Positions 11,945-27,515 of a DNA stretch of 64,000 nt are shown here, in pieces. The position numbers and the translations under genes are program-made. This DNA is from Ridgeia piscesae. Its lineage: Eukaryota > Annelida > Polychaeta > Sabellida > Siboglinidae. How positions within the stretch are numbered: position 1 is the first letter of the stretch; every line of letters begins with the position of its first letter. The notes under the pieces were generated by a model. The model was given only the letters and a program-made list of their open reading frames with translations. It did not search any database and was not told where the DNA came from. The stretch is from contig JAODUO010000147.1 of NCBI GenBank assembly GCA_025642075.2, positions 212,501-276,500 of the forward strand. Direction: 5' to 3'.

Positions 11945-12583
11945 CACGTCGTTGTGGACCGGATCAAGACTGAAACTGGCTAAATAACATACCACCAACA
12001 TGGCGGCGGGCGAGACCTGTGTGCCTCATTATCTGACGGGTGCACGTCCGGAATAACTGCTGTAACCTCCGTCGGTAACCGCCATTCTACTCGGAAAAAA
12101 CAGCCGTGTGTGAACAGGGAACGTAACGACTGCCAGTCGGCGCCCAAGGGATGGGGGTTTGGGCTGGAAAAACACGTACCAAGTGCCAACTAACCATTGG
12201 CCAGGCTCGATGTGAGCTTACAACGCCATGCTATGTGACGTCATTTAAAAAAGATCGTATCTGATGCTCTACCCGAAGTACCAGACGATTCGGTAATTTA
12301 ACGTTCGTCTGTCTACCCCGTCTGGTATATTGCAAAACAGATTTACGGGTGTTCGCTGAATGAATCGTATTTCGACCCACTTGTAAACTGTCTGGTCTTT
12401 ATTTTGGAAACCAGATGACGTCATACAACACTACTAGGAGCTTGCTGTGGTAATCGGGACTTTCCTTAGGTTTACTGATTTTGAGTATTTATCGTTTAGG
12501 TTGAATATTTCGTGCGCGAAACATTGCATTTGAAAGCAGTAAGTGTATAGCTGACTAAGGACGGTTTGGTGGGCAATGTACAA

Positions 12584-12585
<2 letters not shown>
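11945..12585. other. gene-free spacer
   Basis: No supported exon or element. Confidence 0.4.
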
Positions 12586-12671
<86 letters not shown>

Positions 12672-12703
12672 GTATATATATATATATATTTATGTTCTTA
12701 ATT

Positions 12704-12752
<49 letters not shown>

Positions 12753-12940
12753 TAATTATATATATATATATATATATAATAATAATATATATATATCATA
12801 TATATAATACACAGTATAGTGTTGGCAGTTCTGCGTGTCTATATGTGTGTATGAATATATGGTATGGTATAACACAACGTGACAGTATGAACACACAGCT
12901 ATTTGTGATGTATGCATGTGTATGTGTATGTGTATATACA

Positions 12941-13008
<68 letters not shown>

Positions 13009-13064
13009 TGTATATACACATACACATACACATGCATAATATATATATATATATATATATTGTA
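12586..13064. repeat. (TA)n cluster with a long palindrome
   Basis: TA runs at 12586-12780 with small interruptions. At 12908-13038 the words GTATGCATGTGTATGTGTAT and its complement flank a TA run, so the whole ~130 bp is close to a perfect palindrome. A further TA run lies at 13039-13060. Confidence 0.9.
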
Positions 13065-14237
13065 GCACTAAGAACATAAAACTGAACGACGAATAGATGC
13101 GGTCGGTTTAAAGGCCCGTCAAAGTAGCGCTATGTCTGAACGACGAGTGCGTGTACCGCCCGGGCCAACTCCGGAGACGGCATTCGCGAGTCTGTGTGGC
13201 GTGTTTAAACCAGACAGCGACTCAGGCGAACAGTTAATTTGCGGCTACAACAACACTCCGTATACAACGCCAGGGCGAGTCACGTTACCACTATTAATCA
13301 CATTGATCGATATTATAAAGCAAGCAATGTTCGCAATCATTACGAATCCGTTGATGCGTGTCCGCCACGAATCCGTTCATGCGTGTCCTCCGCTATTGTA
13401 CAGGCTCGCTATAAGACCTGGAATCAAACTCCGTAAGCAATGTAGAACGTCTATAAGCAAGCGAAGCGGTCTGTTAAGGTGTTCGACTGAGAATCTGCGG
13501 AAATCCGTTAGTCAGTCGACGTGAGCCCAACCGAAAATCTGCCGATACCATTTGACGTGATACTATTATAGTTATAAAAAAATTCTAAGAAATGCACGCA
13601 CGCATAAATTCGTACCCCAAGAACCAGTAGATCATTCCTGAAATACATAGCGTCATTCGCGTTGTCGACACTACTAAACGTCAGCACAACTGTCAAAGTG
13701 GCCTAATTTTTCATGCGAAACCGTCGTGTTGTCTTTCTAGAATCGCCCCTGAGTCACCAGTTATATGTGTTCTTGTTTGTTGGCAAACTAGTGGAAACTA
13801 GCGGTTATACTGCCGAAATAGTTTGTATGGATGCAGCCGGCGAAGGTGGGCAGGTGTCAGTGATCTCTTTAAAATGATTTAGTTAGGGCGTACGTTTCTT
13901 CGCCGTAGTCTTCCTGTTCGGGCCAGTTCCACTCGTTATAACAGAAGCGCAGTTGGAAGTATATACAATCCAGGTACAAGTCGGTGTACCAGCTGGCTGC
14001 CACATAGTGTAGGCGTGTACGTGTTCATTTTAGTCACTGTTCCACCCTCAGACGTTGTTAAGCAGGCTGGTGCTAATGCATGACAGCGTGCATGTACTTG
14101 AAGTATTCGTTTGTTGCGTCTAAGGCGTACCCGTGGGCTTTTCCCGTGTTGGAAAAACCCGATGCGACCAAACTTGGCGGAATGTCAATTGGAGGATGTA
14201 CAAGCATCGCAGCGCAGGCGCACAAGCAGACGGCAAT
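13065..14237. other. gene-free stretch; one unassigned 130-residue frame
   Basis: The + frame at 13132-13524 (MSERRVRVPPGP...) begins at a plausible ATG but has no recognisable domain, no matching splice phase and no relation that I can see to the BTA genes. I leave it unassigned. Confidence 0.3.
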
Positions 14238-14333
14238 GTTGTTAGTCATTACGTCAGTATTATCTCTTCATAGATGGCGCGCAAGTCGCGCGCCATCGAT
14301 GTAGGCGATAATGCTGACGTAATGACTAACAAC
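14238..14333. repeat. 96-bp foldback element
   Basis: GTTGTTAGTCATTACGTCAG at the left is matched by its complement at the right end. The inner part (TATTATC...GATAATG) and the GGCGCGCAAGTCGCGCGCC centre also pair. A hairpin of about 96 bp with a few internal mismatches, MITE-like, no coding capacity. Confidence 0.85.
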
Positions 14334-14589
14334 GTGTATCAATTAGTCCGTTTTGGTGAGACACACCCTATATTTACATAAACACGTTGGCAAGGCATAA
14401 ACAGCATTGTTAGCGTCGTCTGCGCGTCATTAGGCCTCACGTTCTCACCCTAGTCTAGGCGCTAATTACTTTGATTTCAACCATAGGCGATTAAAATAGG
14501 CTCATCCACTCATTTCGGGGTACTGTTGAATGGTAGCTGAAATTGGAAAATAATATTTTAAAATGGTATTAATCACGCTGACCTATTTG

Positions 14590-14995
14590 GCGTATTGTTA
14601 ACCAATAATAGATCTTTTGCGTTGCTTAGAGTCTTAACCTACTATTAAAACTGGTTGAGAATCTTGCTAACAACTAAAATACCTCTATAGGATCTTGTTA
14701 ACCCACAATAGGAGCTGTTTAGAATATTGTTAGCCCACAATAAGGCCTATTTAGAATCTTAACCCACAATAAAACCTGTTTAGACTCTCCCCAACACACG
14801 GTTAGACCTGTGTACCACTTGCAATAAACAGCAGGACCTGTTTAGAATCTTCTTAACCTGCAATAAGACCTGTTTTAAATAATTGATTAACCGACATTGT
14901 GGTAAGGTTTGCGTCTTATTAACCAAATATAAACCCGTGTAACGTCTCGTTAATCCATACATTATAAAACCTCGTTTCCATCTTATTATCCCACC
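14590..14995. repeat. degenerate tandem repeat of roughly 30-45 bp
   Basis: Variants of ACCTGTTTAGAATCTTGTTA followed by ACCCACAATA recur about eight to ten times with strong divergence. This looks like an old, decaying minisatellite. Confidence 0.65.
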
Positions 14996-15539
14996 AGTAA
15001 CCTATCTATCCACCTGCGAGTACGACACGGCGATACTTTGTTGACCGATGTCCAACAGACCGGGTGAGTTCATTCACGGGCCCCAGAACAGGACACAATG
15101 GTTTCGTGTCGGAATTCGACCGCATTCTTTTAAGCGTCGCGTGATTCCCTCACTAAAGTTACTCTTTAGTCACGAAGCAGGCGAACAGCAAAACTAATTA
15201 TGTCGGCATTTCATCTCTTCGCAAAGTTGCTATTTTTTATGGGCGTTTTCATACAGAGCCATAGTTGAACAAGTAACAGGAAATTCGCAGTAACCAGTAT
15301 TTACGACTGCCACAGACGCTTTACTGGTTACTTGTACACCATCTTTACTGCCCTCGGAACAACTCGGCCGTGATGTAGACTCTAATGAATGCGTGTAGAT
15401 TACTCATGTGGACATTTCCACAGTTATCTACGGGCAGATGCTCATTCATACCGCTGAATGAACTGATGTAATCAAGATTGAGTAAAGTTGCCCAATATCA
15501 ATCGTCGAAATCGGGTTGTATCGCTTGTTCTAGTCACGA

Positions 15540-15648
15540 GAGAGAGAGAGGGGGGAGGGAGGGAGGGAGAGGGGGAGGGGAGGGGGAGAGAGGGAGCGAG
15601 GTAGGGAGGGAGAGGGAGAGGGAGAGGGAGAGGGAGAGGGAGAGGGAG

Positions 15649-15703
<55 letters not shown>

Positions 15704-15704
15704 T
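15540..15704. repeat. purine-only array: (GAGG)n, (GGGAGA)n, (GGGACA)n
   Basis: Hexamer blocks GGGAGA then GGGACA (about nine and nine copies) preceded by irregular GGGAGG. Frames on either strand are Arg/Glu/Asp or Pro/Leu/Val low complexity. Confidence 0.95.
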
Positions 15705-17850
15705 GGCCATTTGCCATGTAATTATAATGTATTTGTGTGATCGAGTTGACCAATCCAGCCACGGAGCCTTTGATGCCTATGTCCATCCAGGCAACATCAC
15801 GCCATTCACTGACCTCAATCTCCACCCGTCTAATGAGATCAGACCTTAGAGCTGACACGTAGTTCACCTGCACGGTGACGGGTGGTCGTTTGTCAACATG
15901 AGGAAAACGCGCGCGTTGTCACCCGATCCGCTAGAAAACGAAAGTGACGTAATCCTTTGTTCAACTGATAACGAGGTAATTGGCTTAGGCTGATTAATGA
16001 CAACAGGACTCAGCCAGTCTTTATTTGGAATTGAATAATTACTTACAACATAAACAGTCTTAGGGATCAACACAATAAAATACAATTCCAGGGTGACAGC
16101 GGAGCCAATTAAGGCTGTAACCAATTTATAAAAAAAATTCAATGTGAAGTACTAATAATTGAAACAAGTAAACTGGTCGCCGTTATCCTCAAATTGAGAG
16201 GAAACTACCTGAGACCCGAGACAGCAATTTTGCGAAGAAATCTAACCAATCAAATAGGCCGTAATAATATATCCACTCAGGCATACTATAAAACATGTTT
16301 TGGCGAAAGGCTAATCCTAATAACGAACTTCGGTAAAATTATATAATTATAAATTGGTCGACAATATTTGGGCTGGCAAACTATGTCGAAAATTATTATA
16401 CACCCACTTATTGTCTGCTAGAGTTGATTAGGGCCTGTTGTCATTTAGCATGCAATGATAAACATAACAGGCAAATCGTTGTGATGAGTCAAAAGGCACG
16501 TTACATATTTCTAATTTTTTTATGAATTAACACTAGACAAGAACGACGCTTATGGTAAAGCGCTTTGAGCAATCCTGCGGATTAGATACTGCACTATGTA
16601 AGAACGTACCTTTTTATTATGTCGAAGAAATAAGTAATAGCCTCAATATTGTGTTTAGTTAGCCCCAAAACGCGAGTTGACTGTTTTCCTTTTCTTTCCA
16701 AAATGTAAACAAAACTTTCAGATCGTGAATAAATAATGCCAGCCCAGTGCATCCGCCTGGTTCAGCCACAAAGCATTTGTCAGATAGTGGCGACTTGCTC
16801 CTTTCAAGACGTCCAATTCAGCAAACTGCAGGTTAATACGAGGCTGCCAGCTCCTAGTATTTTATAGTACAATATTACGTTCTTATGATTACAACCTGCA
16901 TGTTGAAGGCTTACCGCCAGCCAACTTATGTTTACTTACTTCATTATTGGACGATTCCGGCGTTCAAATGATAAACGAAACATCCAGTTTCAAAACAAAG
17001 TCGGTTGGCAAAAATGCAGAGGCGAGCAGAGTTAACCGCAATAGCCTTTGATGTTTAACTTTCCCACGTTTTAGACGGCTGATTTCCCGTTACGTTAGAC
17101 GGCTGATTTCCCGGCCAATTCTGGGCAGAGGAGCTGGCACCCTGCCTTTAATAATAGCCCCACTGTCTGATTCCAGGTAGCGGGATAGACAACATGCTCT
17201 TAATACAATCAAGGGTTTCTGCATTATACAGACACCTACATCATTATACTTATTAATGATCTGGACATACGCGGAGTCCACATAGTTATTTTGAAATAGT
17301 ATTTATGTCGTATAATACACTCACATTTGCATGGGTTTGCTAGAGCACCACACTGCACAGGCTCACGTGTAGTTCGGAACTGTAAAAGCCAACTGCCAAG
17401 TAACATACATTGAAGCTGATGTTCTGATATGAGAACAATGCGACAGAGAATCAATACTGAATTAATGTCAGGTCGAACAATAATTCTGTAAAAACACGTT
17501 CATACGTGCAGGAGCGATAGACACAACCACGATGCCTTCCATACACTAATTATTAATTTATATATAACTCGTGTCGCAGAACCATGGAATCAATAGTCAT
17601 AATAACAGTACCGTTCCGCGTGACTGCGTCCGCGTTTGCGTGTAGTGTTTATTTACTGCTGCAACAAGACCGCCGCGTTGCTTTACACGACGTTGGTTGT
17701 CTGTGTGTGTTTAACTGCTTTCACCCGTTGGATTTAGCTTGTTTATGTCGAACGAGAAGTAGTTTTTGAGCGACGGTGCTATTACAAAACTGTCCGCCCT
17801 TCTCTACCGGGTGGGGGGGGGGAGAGCTGCATACCCGCAAACACTCGCGT
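15705..17850. other. gene-free stretch
   Basis: No gene recognised. The segment near 16558-16625 (AGCGCTTTGAGCAATCCTG followed by GATTAGATACTGC) resembles 35322-35365 and is probably a dispersed repeat tail. TTTCCCGTTACGTTAGACGGCTGA-type sequence is duplicated over about 20 bases near 17075-17112. Confidence 0.4.
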
Positions 17851-17852
17851 AC

Positions 17853-17854
17853 AT

Positions 17855-17929
<75 letters not shown>

Positions 17930-17966
17930 CACACACACACAACACACACACACACACACACACACG
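17853..17966. repeat. (ACGC)n followed by (AC)n
   Basis: About fifteen ACGC units, then an AC run with one interruption at about 17940. Confidence 0.95.
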
Positions 17967-18950
17967 TACCCCGAAACACTAACACGCACGTACACATGTC
18001 CGCACGTATGCAGACAGGCGGACGAGCTATCAATCGTCTGTGGCGCCCGCTGTACATAACAGCACAAACACCGCCCGCTGTAGTGAGTGTGTATAATATG
18101 AATGAAGTCATCTCCGCTTTGTCAACAATCCGGGTACTCGGGGGTTTTCCGCGCAGCTGAGGATATCGCGTGGTTTCTGTCGTCAGCGTTATTCTGTCCA
18201 ACCCACACCACCACGGGAACCCCGGTACAAGTGAACTCGCGCGTGTCGGTTTAACGTAAGTTAGTTGCCGTTCCCCGTTGAACGTCTTTAGACTATTTAC
18301 TGCGCGACGCCACTCGACTCGTTAGCCTATGTTGCTGCGGCGTAATAAGCTATACTCCCGCGAACGGCAAAGTCTACTACATTACTGCCGCGAAGTGCAC
18401 GGTGCTGCCGCGAAGGCCGTTGTATCAGTGGTCAGTATGATTGTTTCTTATGCCATTTGAGGGAATCGCAATTGTTGTGCATAGGAATGTCTATAAGTCT
18501 GCTTCTAGGATTTATTCAGTTTGTGTCCGGAGATCGTGTGTTCACGCAAGGTGCCAGGTCAATAAATGTTGATGTAGAACATCGACTGTCAGCATTTCGT
18601 ACACGGTGATCTGTTGTGTATTTCTACACACTTGTGCTGATAACACATGTACTATTCAGTGCCTGTGTAGACTCAGTCATCCTGCCTACACACCGTCTCT
18701 GTAACCGACACAGCTGTAGGCGTGTGATGCGTCGAGTCGAAAGTTCCTGTGTCATAGGCTGTTAACAAACATGTTCAGGAAAAGTTACGTCGGCGGTTGA
18801 GTCATTGCACGTGGAGCGGGAACAGGAGGACGATGGTGGAGCTGCTCCAGGAATTATGGTGTGGAGCGGGGGAGGTATGTAGTCCTGAGCAACAAGGAAA
18901 TCGGCGACAAAATTTGGGGCGACGCTGCGAAGAATATTATCATCGACGAA
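17967..18950. other. gene-free spacer
   Basis: No supported exon, RNA gene or element. Confidence 0.4.
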
Positions 18951-19080
18951 AGATTGTAAACAATATGTTTAGATTGTAAACAATATGTTTAGATTGTAAA
19001 CAATATGTTTAGATTGTAAACAATATGTTTAGATTGTAAACAATATGTTTAGATTGTAAACAATATGTTTAGATTGTAAA
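18951..19080. repeat. 20-bp tandem repeat, 6.5 perfect copies
   Basis: AGATTGTAAACAATATGTTT repeats without a single mismatch, which suggests a very recent expansion. Confidence 0.95.
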
Positions 19081-19455
19081 CAGCTGCTATGCGCACAGAC
19101 AGCGGCGGTAGGCATCGTTACACGCGGGTGTCTTTGAAGATGACCGTTTCCCACACGCAACCCCCAAGTGGGACGAAGTACCGTCGATTCAGCCAACTCC
19201 CAGGCTTGAGAATATGACTCTGGGTAACGGAATCGATTGATGGCTTTTAAGACTAAGAATCGGAGAGTTCTAGAGTTGGCCGGCGCGGAAAACTGAAAGT
19301 CAATCATTCTTAGCGCCATAAACTTCGGTTAGTGAGAGTTGTCACTCGCGGAACGACATGCGTGTTATTTTAAGCTGCGTCGTCATTGTATCGATGACGC
19401 ACAGCGAGATTGGAGTAGCATCTGTCGTCGGCCTTGAGTGTGCGGTAGGTCACGT

Positions 19456-22400
19456 GATTTTAACAAGATTTAACAAGATTGCCACCTAGAGATTCAACTC
19501 TAGATGGCAGGTGGACTAGGAAGCCATTTGGCTTATCGAGAGTCAAACCTATCTATCTAAGAATACCCCGCCCGTCTTAGGTATATGTCGATTTTATTTT
19601 TAAATATATTAACACTACTAGCACCTACACAATCGGCTGATAATCTGTTCCATTCGTTTACTGTTCTTTGTGAAAATGAAAATTTTCTAATATCCAGTCT
19701 ACACTGCTTCTTTGCTAATGTAACTCCGTGTCCTCTAGTCCTTCTCTCTTCCTTGACTGTGAAAAAAAATATTTCTGTCAATATTTTCATACCCATTCAA
19801 TATTTTAAACACCTCAATCTGATCTCCTCTCAATCGTCTGGTTTCTAGTGTTGTTATACCACATTCTTTTAGACGCATTTCATAACTAATATTCCTGAGT
19901 TTTTGTATCATTTTGGTTGCTCTCCTTTGTACTCTTTCTAGCATATCAATATCCTTCTTGCGACATGGCCTCTATGCTTGTATACAATATTCTAAGTGAG
20001 GCCTAACTATTGTTTTATACAGCGGTATTATTAGTTCTTTTTCTTTGTACACTATATTTCGCCTAATTAATCCAAGAATTTGGATTCCCTTCGCTGCTGC
20101 AATTCCACACTGCTCTGAGACACCTTCATGTCAGCACTAATAGTTAACCCTAAGTCCTTTTCCTTTAAGGTAGTATTTAGTACAGTACCACCCATTGTAT
20201 ATTGTGCATCTTCATTCCCATGTCCTGTGTGGAGGCACTTACACTTTCCAAAATTAAACAACATTTGCCACTTCTCAGACCATTCTATCAACTTTTTAAG
20301 ATCATCTTGTAAATGCTGTCTATCTGCATCACTTTTAATTTTCCTAAACACTTTTGTGTCGTCCGCAAACTTCAACACCTTGCTTGTTATGTGATCATCC
20401 AAATCATTGATATATTATTAAGAATAAAATGGGTCCCAGTACTGATCCCTGCGGTATTCCACTCAAAACCGATTTCCAGTTTGAAACCTCCCCATTGTCT
20501 TCTATCCATAAGCCCTTTTTCTATCCAGTTGATCATACCATTTCCTATGCCATGGGTCTTTAGTTTAAGTAGTAGTCTTTGGTGTGGCACTTTGTCAAAG
20601 GCTTTGTTTTAAATCCAAATAGATTATATCTACTGGTGATCCCTCATCTACCCACTTTGTGACATCTTCAAAAAAACATAACATATTTGTTAAGCATGAC
20701 CTCGCTTTAAAAAAAAACCATGTTAAGATGGGTTTATCAATTTATTTTTAACAAGATAATCAACCAGGTGATCTTTAATTAGTCTTTCTAATAGTTTGCA
20801 AATCACCGATGTTAAACTCACTGGTCTATAGTTCTCTGACTTGTTTCTCGAACCTTTTTTTAAATAATGGTAAATGTTTGCTTCTTTCCATTCTAACGGA
20901 ACTATTCCCTCCTCTAATGACAAATTGAACACTGTTGCAAGCGGTATTCTGATATGTTCTACAATTTCCAATAGTAATTTGGGAGGAATCCCATCCACTC
21001 CAGTTGATTTATTATCCTTCATATATCTTATTTTCATAGCTACCATTGTTGGGGTTACAATTAGTTGTCCTAAATAGTCAAACTCTCTCCCTTCGAACTT
21101 AGTCTCAAGTCCTGGTAATATACTAATATCTTCCCTGGTAAACACCGAACTAAAGTACTCATTTAGGTTTTCTGCCATTAAGAATCCCTCTGTTATTATG
21201 TTTTCATGACTACTTTCTAGAGGACCGACCATATCCTGAACTTTCTGTTTACTTCGAACATACGCATAAAAACTCTTGCTGTCATGTTTTATATTAAAAG
21301 CAATTTTTGTTCGTAGCTTCTCTTTGAATTTCTAATTTCAGCTGTAGCTTGATTAAGTGCTTCTTTATAAATGCTATAGTCTTCTTCACTTCCAATATGT
21401 CTATATCTCTTCCACACCATTTGCTTGTACTTGATTTTTCTGATGGCTTCCTTCGATAAGTGTTTCTTCTTTGACCGTTTCCCCTGTTTTTTCAAGGGGA
21501 CAAATTTGTCAACGACGCAGTCAATTTCACTCTTTAAAATATTCCAGCATTCTGTTGCCGTCTTATTCTTCAGTGTGTTATTCCAGTCTATCTTTGCTAA
21601 ATATTCCCTCATGTCCTTATATCTTTCTTTGTGAAAATGTTTCCTGTACCTTATTTTTCTATTCCGTTCTCCCTTTACTTTGATGATAAAATGTATCTGG
21701 TTGTGATCACTACACCCCAGTGGCTCACATATCTTGACATTATCAACAAATTCCATTCTCGCCCCTGGTTGCTTCTAACACATGTTGAGAAAGGAAACTA
21801 TCTTGAACTAAATTTAAAAACTTTTGATCCTCTCTCCCGGTACTCTGTAGAGATGTCCACTGTATATGCCCATGGTTGAAATCCCCCATAATAATACAGT
21901 CCCGTTTACTCACTTCTTTGAAAGCATTATGTATTTTTTCATTCTCTTCTATGCTTATGTTTGGACTCCGATACACTAACCCAACAGTTAATGTCGAGTT
22001 TCCTGTAACTATGTTACACCAGACAGTTTCTTCACATTCTGCTTCTTTTTCTAATTTTATTTCATAAGCCTGGATGGATTCTTTAATATATAAAATAACC
22101 CCGCCTCCCCTTCTTCCTAATCTGTCCTTCCTAAACATTACATATCCTGTCATTCCTAATTCGGCTTCTGATATATCGGGGGTGGCCCAAAATTCAGTTA
22201 TACTTATTATGTGAGGGTTAATATCTTCTACCATAATGTTTAGTTCATTTCTTCTGTTTACTATGCTCCTTGCATTTAAACAAACACATTTATAACCAAA
22301 TTCCGTAGGGCTTTCCAGGCTGTTCTTTGCTGATTTCTTTTTGCTATCTTTATCTATGCCTCTCGTATTTGGCTTCTCTGTGTATCCCCCCTGCGAAACT

Positions 22401-22642
22401 AGTTTAAAAAGTTGCAACCTGTTCCATTGTCCATCGATCGCAGCAGGTTCTCGGAGAACACTGCTGCACCCTTTTGATGACATCAGGGCGCCGACAAGTC
22501 TGTGGTTCGTTCCTCTGGTGTAGAGATTAGGCTTAGTAATCTGAAAATGAGGTGTGCCGTCTGACTGAAAGTGGAAAATTTCCCACACAAGCGTCGTTGC
22601 ACTCTCGTTGCACTCTCGTACACTATCGTCCTGTCCGGTCAA
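19456..22642 (-). mobile_element. CR1/L2-like LINE retrotransposon, frame-broken
   Basis: Non-LTR retrotransposon read on the minus strand; encodes an apurinic-type endonuclease and reverse transcriptase that would copy element RNA into a nicked target. The endonuclease is in the frame 22642-21743 (motifs LNARSI, GGGVILYI, GLVYRSP, GDFNH) and continues at 21756-21289 (GCSDHNQI). The reverse transcriptase is in separate frames: 21232-20723 (VDGIPPKLL, YRPVSLTS), 20590-20387 (GxGNGMINWIEKGL) and 20402-20067 (the catalytic FADDTKVF). The C-terminal MLERVQRRATKMI and RTVNEWNRLS blocks lie at 19944-19557. The 3' end has a short direct repeat built on AAGATTTAAC (19456-19477). Several frameshifts separate the blocks, so this copy is inactive. 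Clade assignment (CR1/L2 rather than another Jockey-group clade) is from motif memory. Confidence 0.9.
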
Positions 22643-22649
22643 TTCAACG

Positions 22650-23660
22650 GAAGACGACGTACAACCTGGCAGTCAGCCAGTGGTCGCGCTTAGCAGTGGG
22701 TACCGCAAAGTGTATGAGGCGTTGTCGGTAAGTCGGATTATCGGAACTATGTTTGCACAGACAGTGAGGGCGTTTGACGTGTATTTAAACGAGCGACAGT
22801 ACGACCAGGGGGCCGCGTTTACCAAACAGTGGTATTTGTTCTTTTGCACAATACATCGTCGCGGTTAACAAGTACGTCGTCGCCAGGTAGTGGATCGAAG
22901 GCACATCAAACGGCGGATCTGGAATATTGGAATGTACCGAACGACCTATCGATTTGAAATAACTTTGGTGGCGTTAATCAGTTTGTAGTGGTGTACGCGA
23001 AACAGTACACGCCAGCATCGCTAAGCCTGTCACGATCCGCTGGTGAACGGGCTCGTGTCCTGTCTAAACAGGCGTTGGTTATAGATGTATTACAATTATT
23101 ATTATTATTATTAGACACGCTGCGTCCACAGTGTTCTGCGTCGTCCCAGATTATCCCCTCCTGCGTCGTCCCAGATTATCCCCTTCTTCCGTCGTCCCAG
23201 ATTATCCCCTCCTGCGTCGTCCCAGATTATCCCCTCCCCAACATTTAGGCATGTTTGGGTGCAATGCGAGTTTCTTTTAAGAGTCTGGCGATGTAAAGCG
23301 TGGCAAATATAAAAATTTGCATGACTTTTGGTGTTCCCGAAAAGTCTTGAATGGGACCCTACGTGTCTAGAGATACGGCGGCACCGGTGACGTCCTGAAG
23401 GCTGATCGCGACCGCGGATTCGTGTTGCCGCTGAAGCTACGTACTCCGAATCCGATTGCCGCCTCTGTTTAACCATTAGTCATTGCTGTTTAACCATCAT
23501 TAGTCATTGCGGGCATTTTACGGTTCACTAGCTAGTTCGCAGGCGCGCGCGCGTGCGCGACACCAAACATATAATTATAAAGACTGGCGTTTCACTTGCA
23601 GGCGGCACACGCGGTATTGTGAAGATCTGTCTCGGTTTGCAACTCCCCGGAGACAGCGTA
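22650..23660. other. gene-free spacer with a small 25-27-bp tandem repeat
   Basis: Between 23138 and 23236 the word CGTCGTCCCAGATTATCCCC occurs four times in tandem. Nothing else is supported before gene D. ATTATAAAG at 23574-23582 could be its TATA element. Confidence 0.5.
23574..23582 (+). promoter_or_regulatory. possible TATA element of gene D
   Basis: ATTATAAAG lies about 90 bases upstream of the D start codon, comparable to the TATA-to-ATG distances in genes A (about 87), B (about 109) and C (about 64). It is a weaker match than theirs. Confidence 0.3.
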
Positions 23661-23668
23661 CGGACACA

Positions 23669-27515
<3,847 letters not shown>

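Noticed and set aside
13132..13524. 130-residue frame beginning MSERRVRVPP
   Set aside because: No domain, no family resemblance and no donor giving the phase used in the cluster; length is compatible with chance.
23507..23668. Upstream extension of the gene D reading frame
   Set aside because: The frame is open, but the first in-frame ATG is at 23669 and the upstream part contains the likely promoter and leader.
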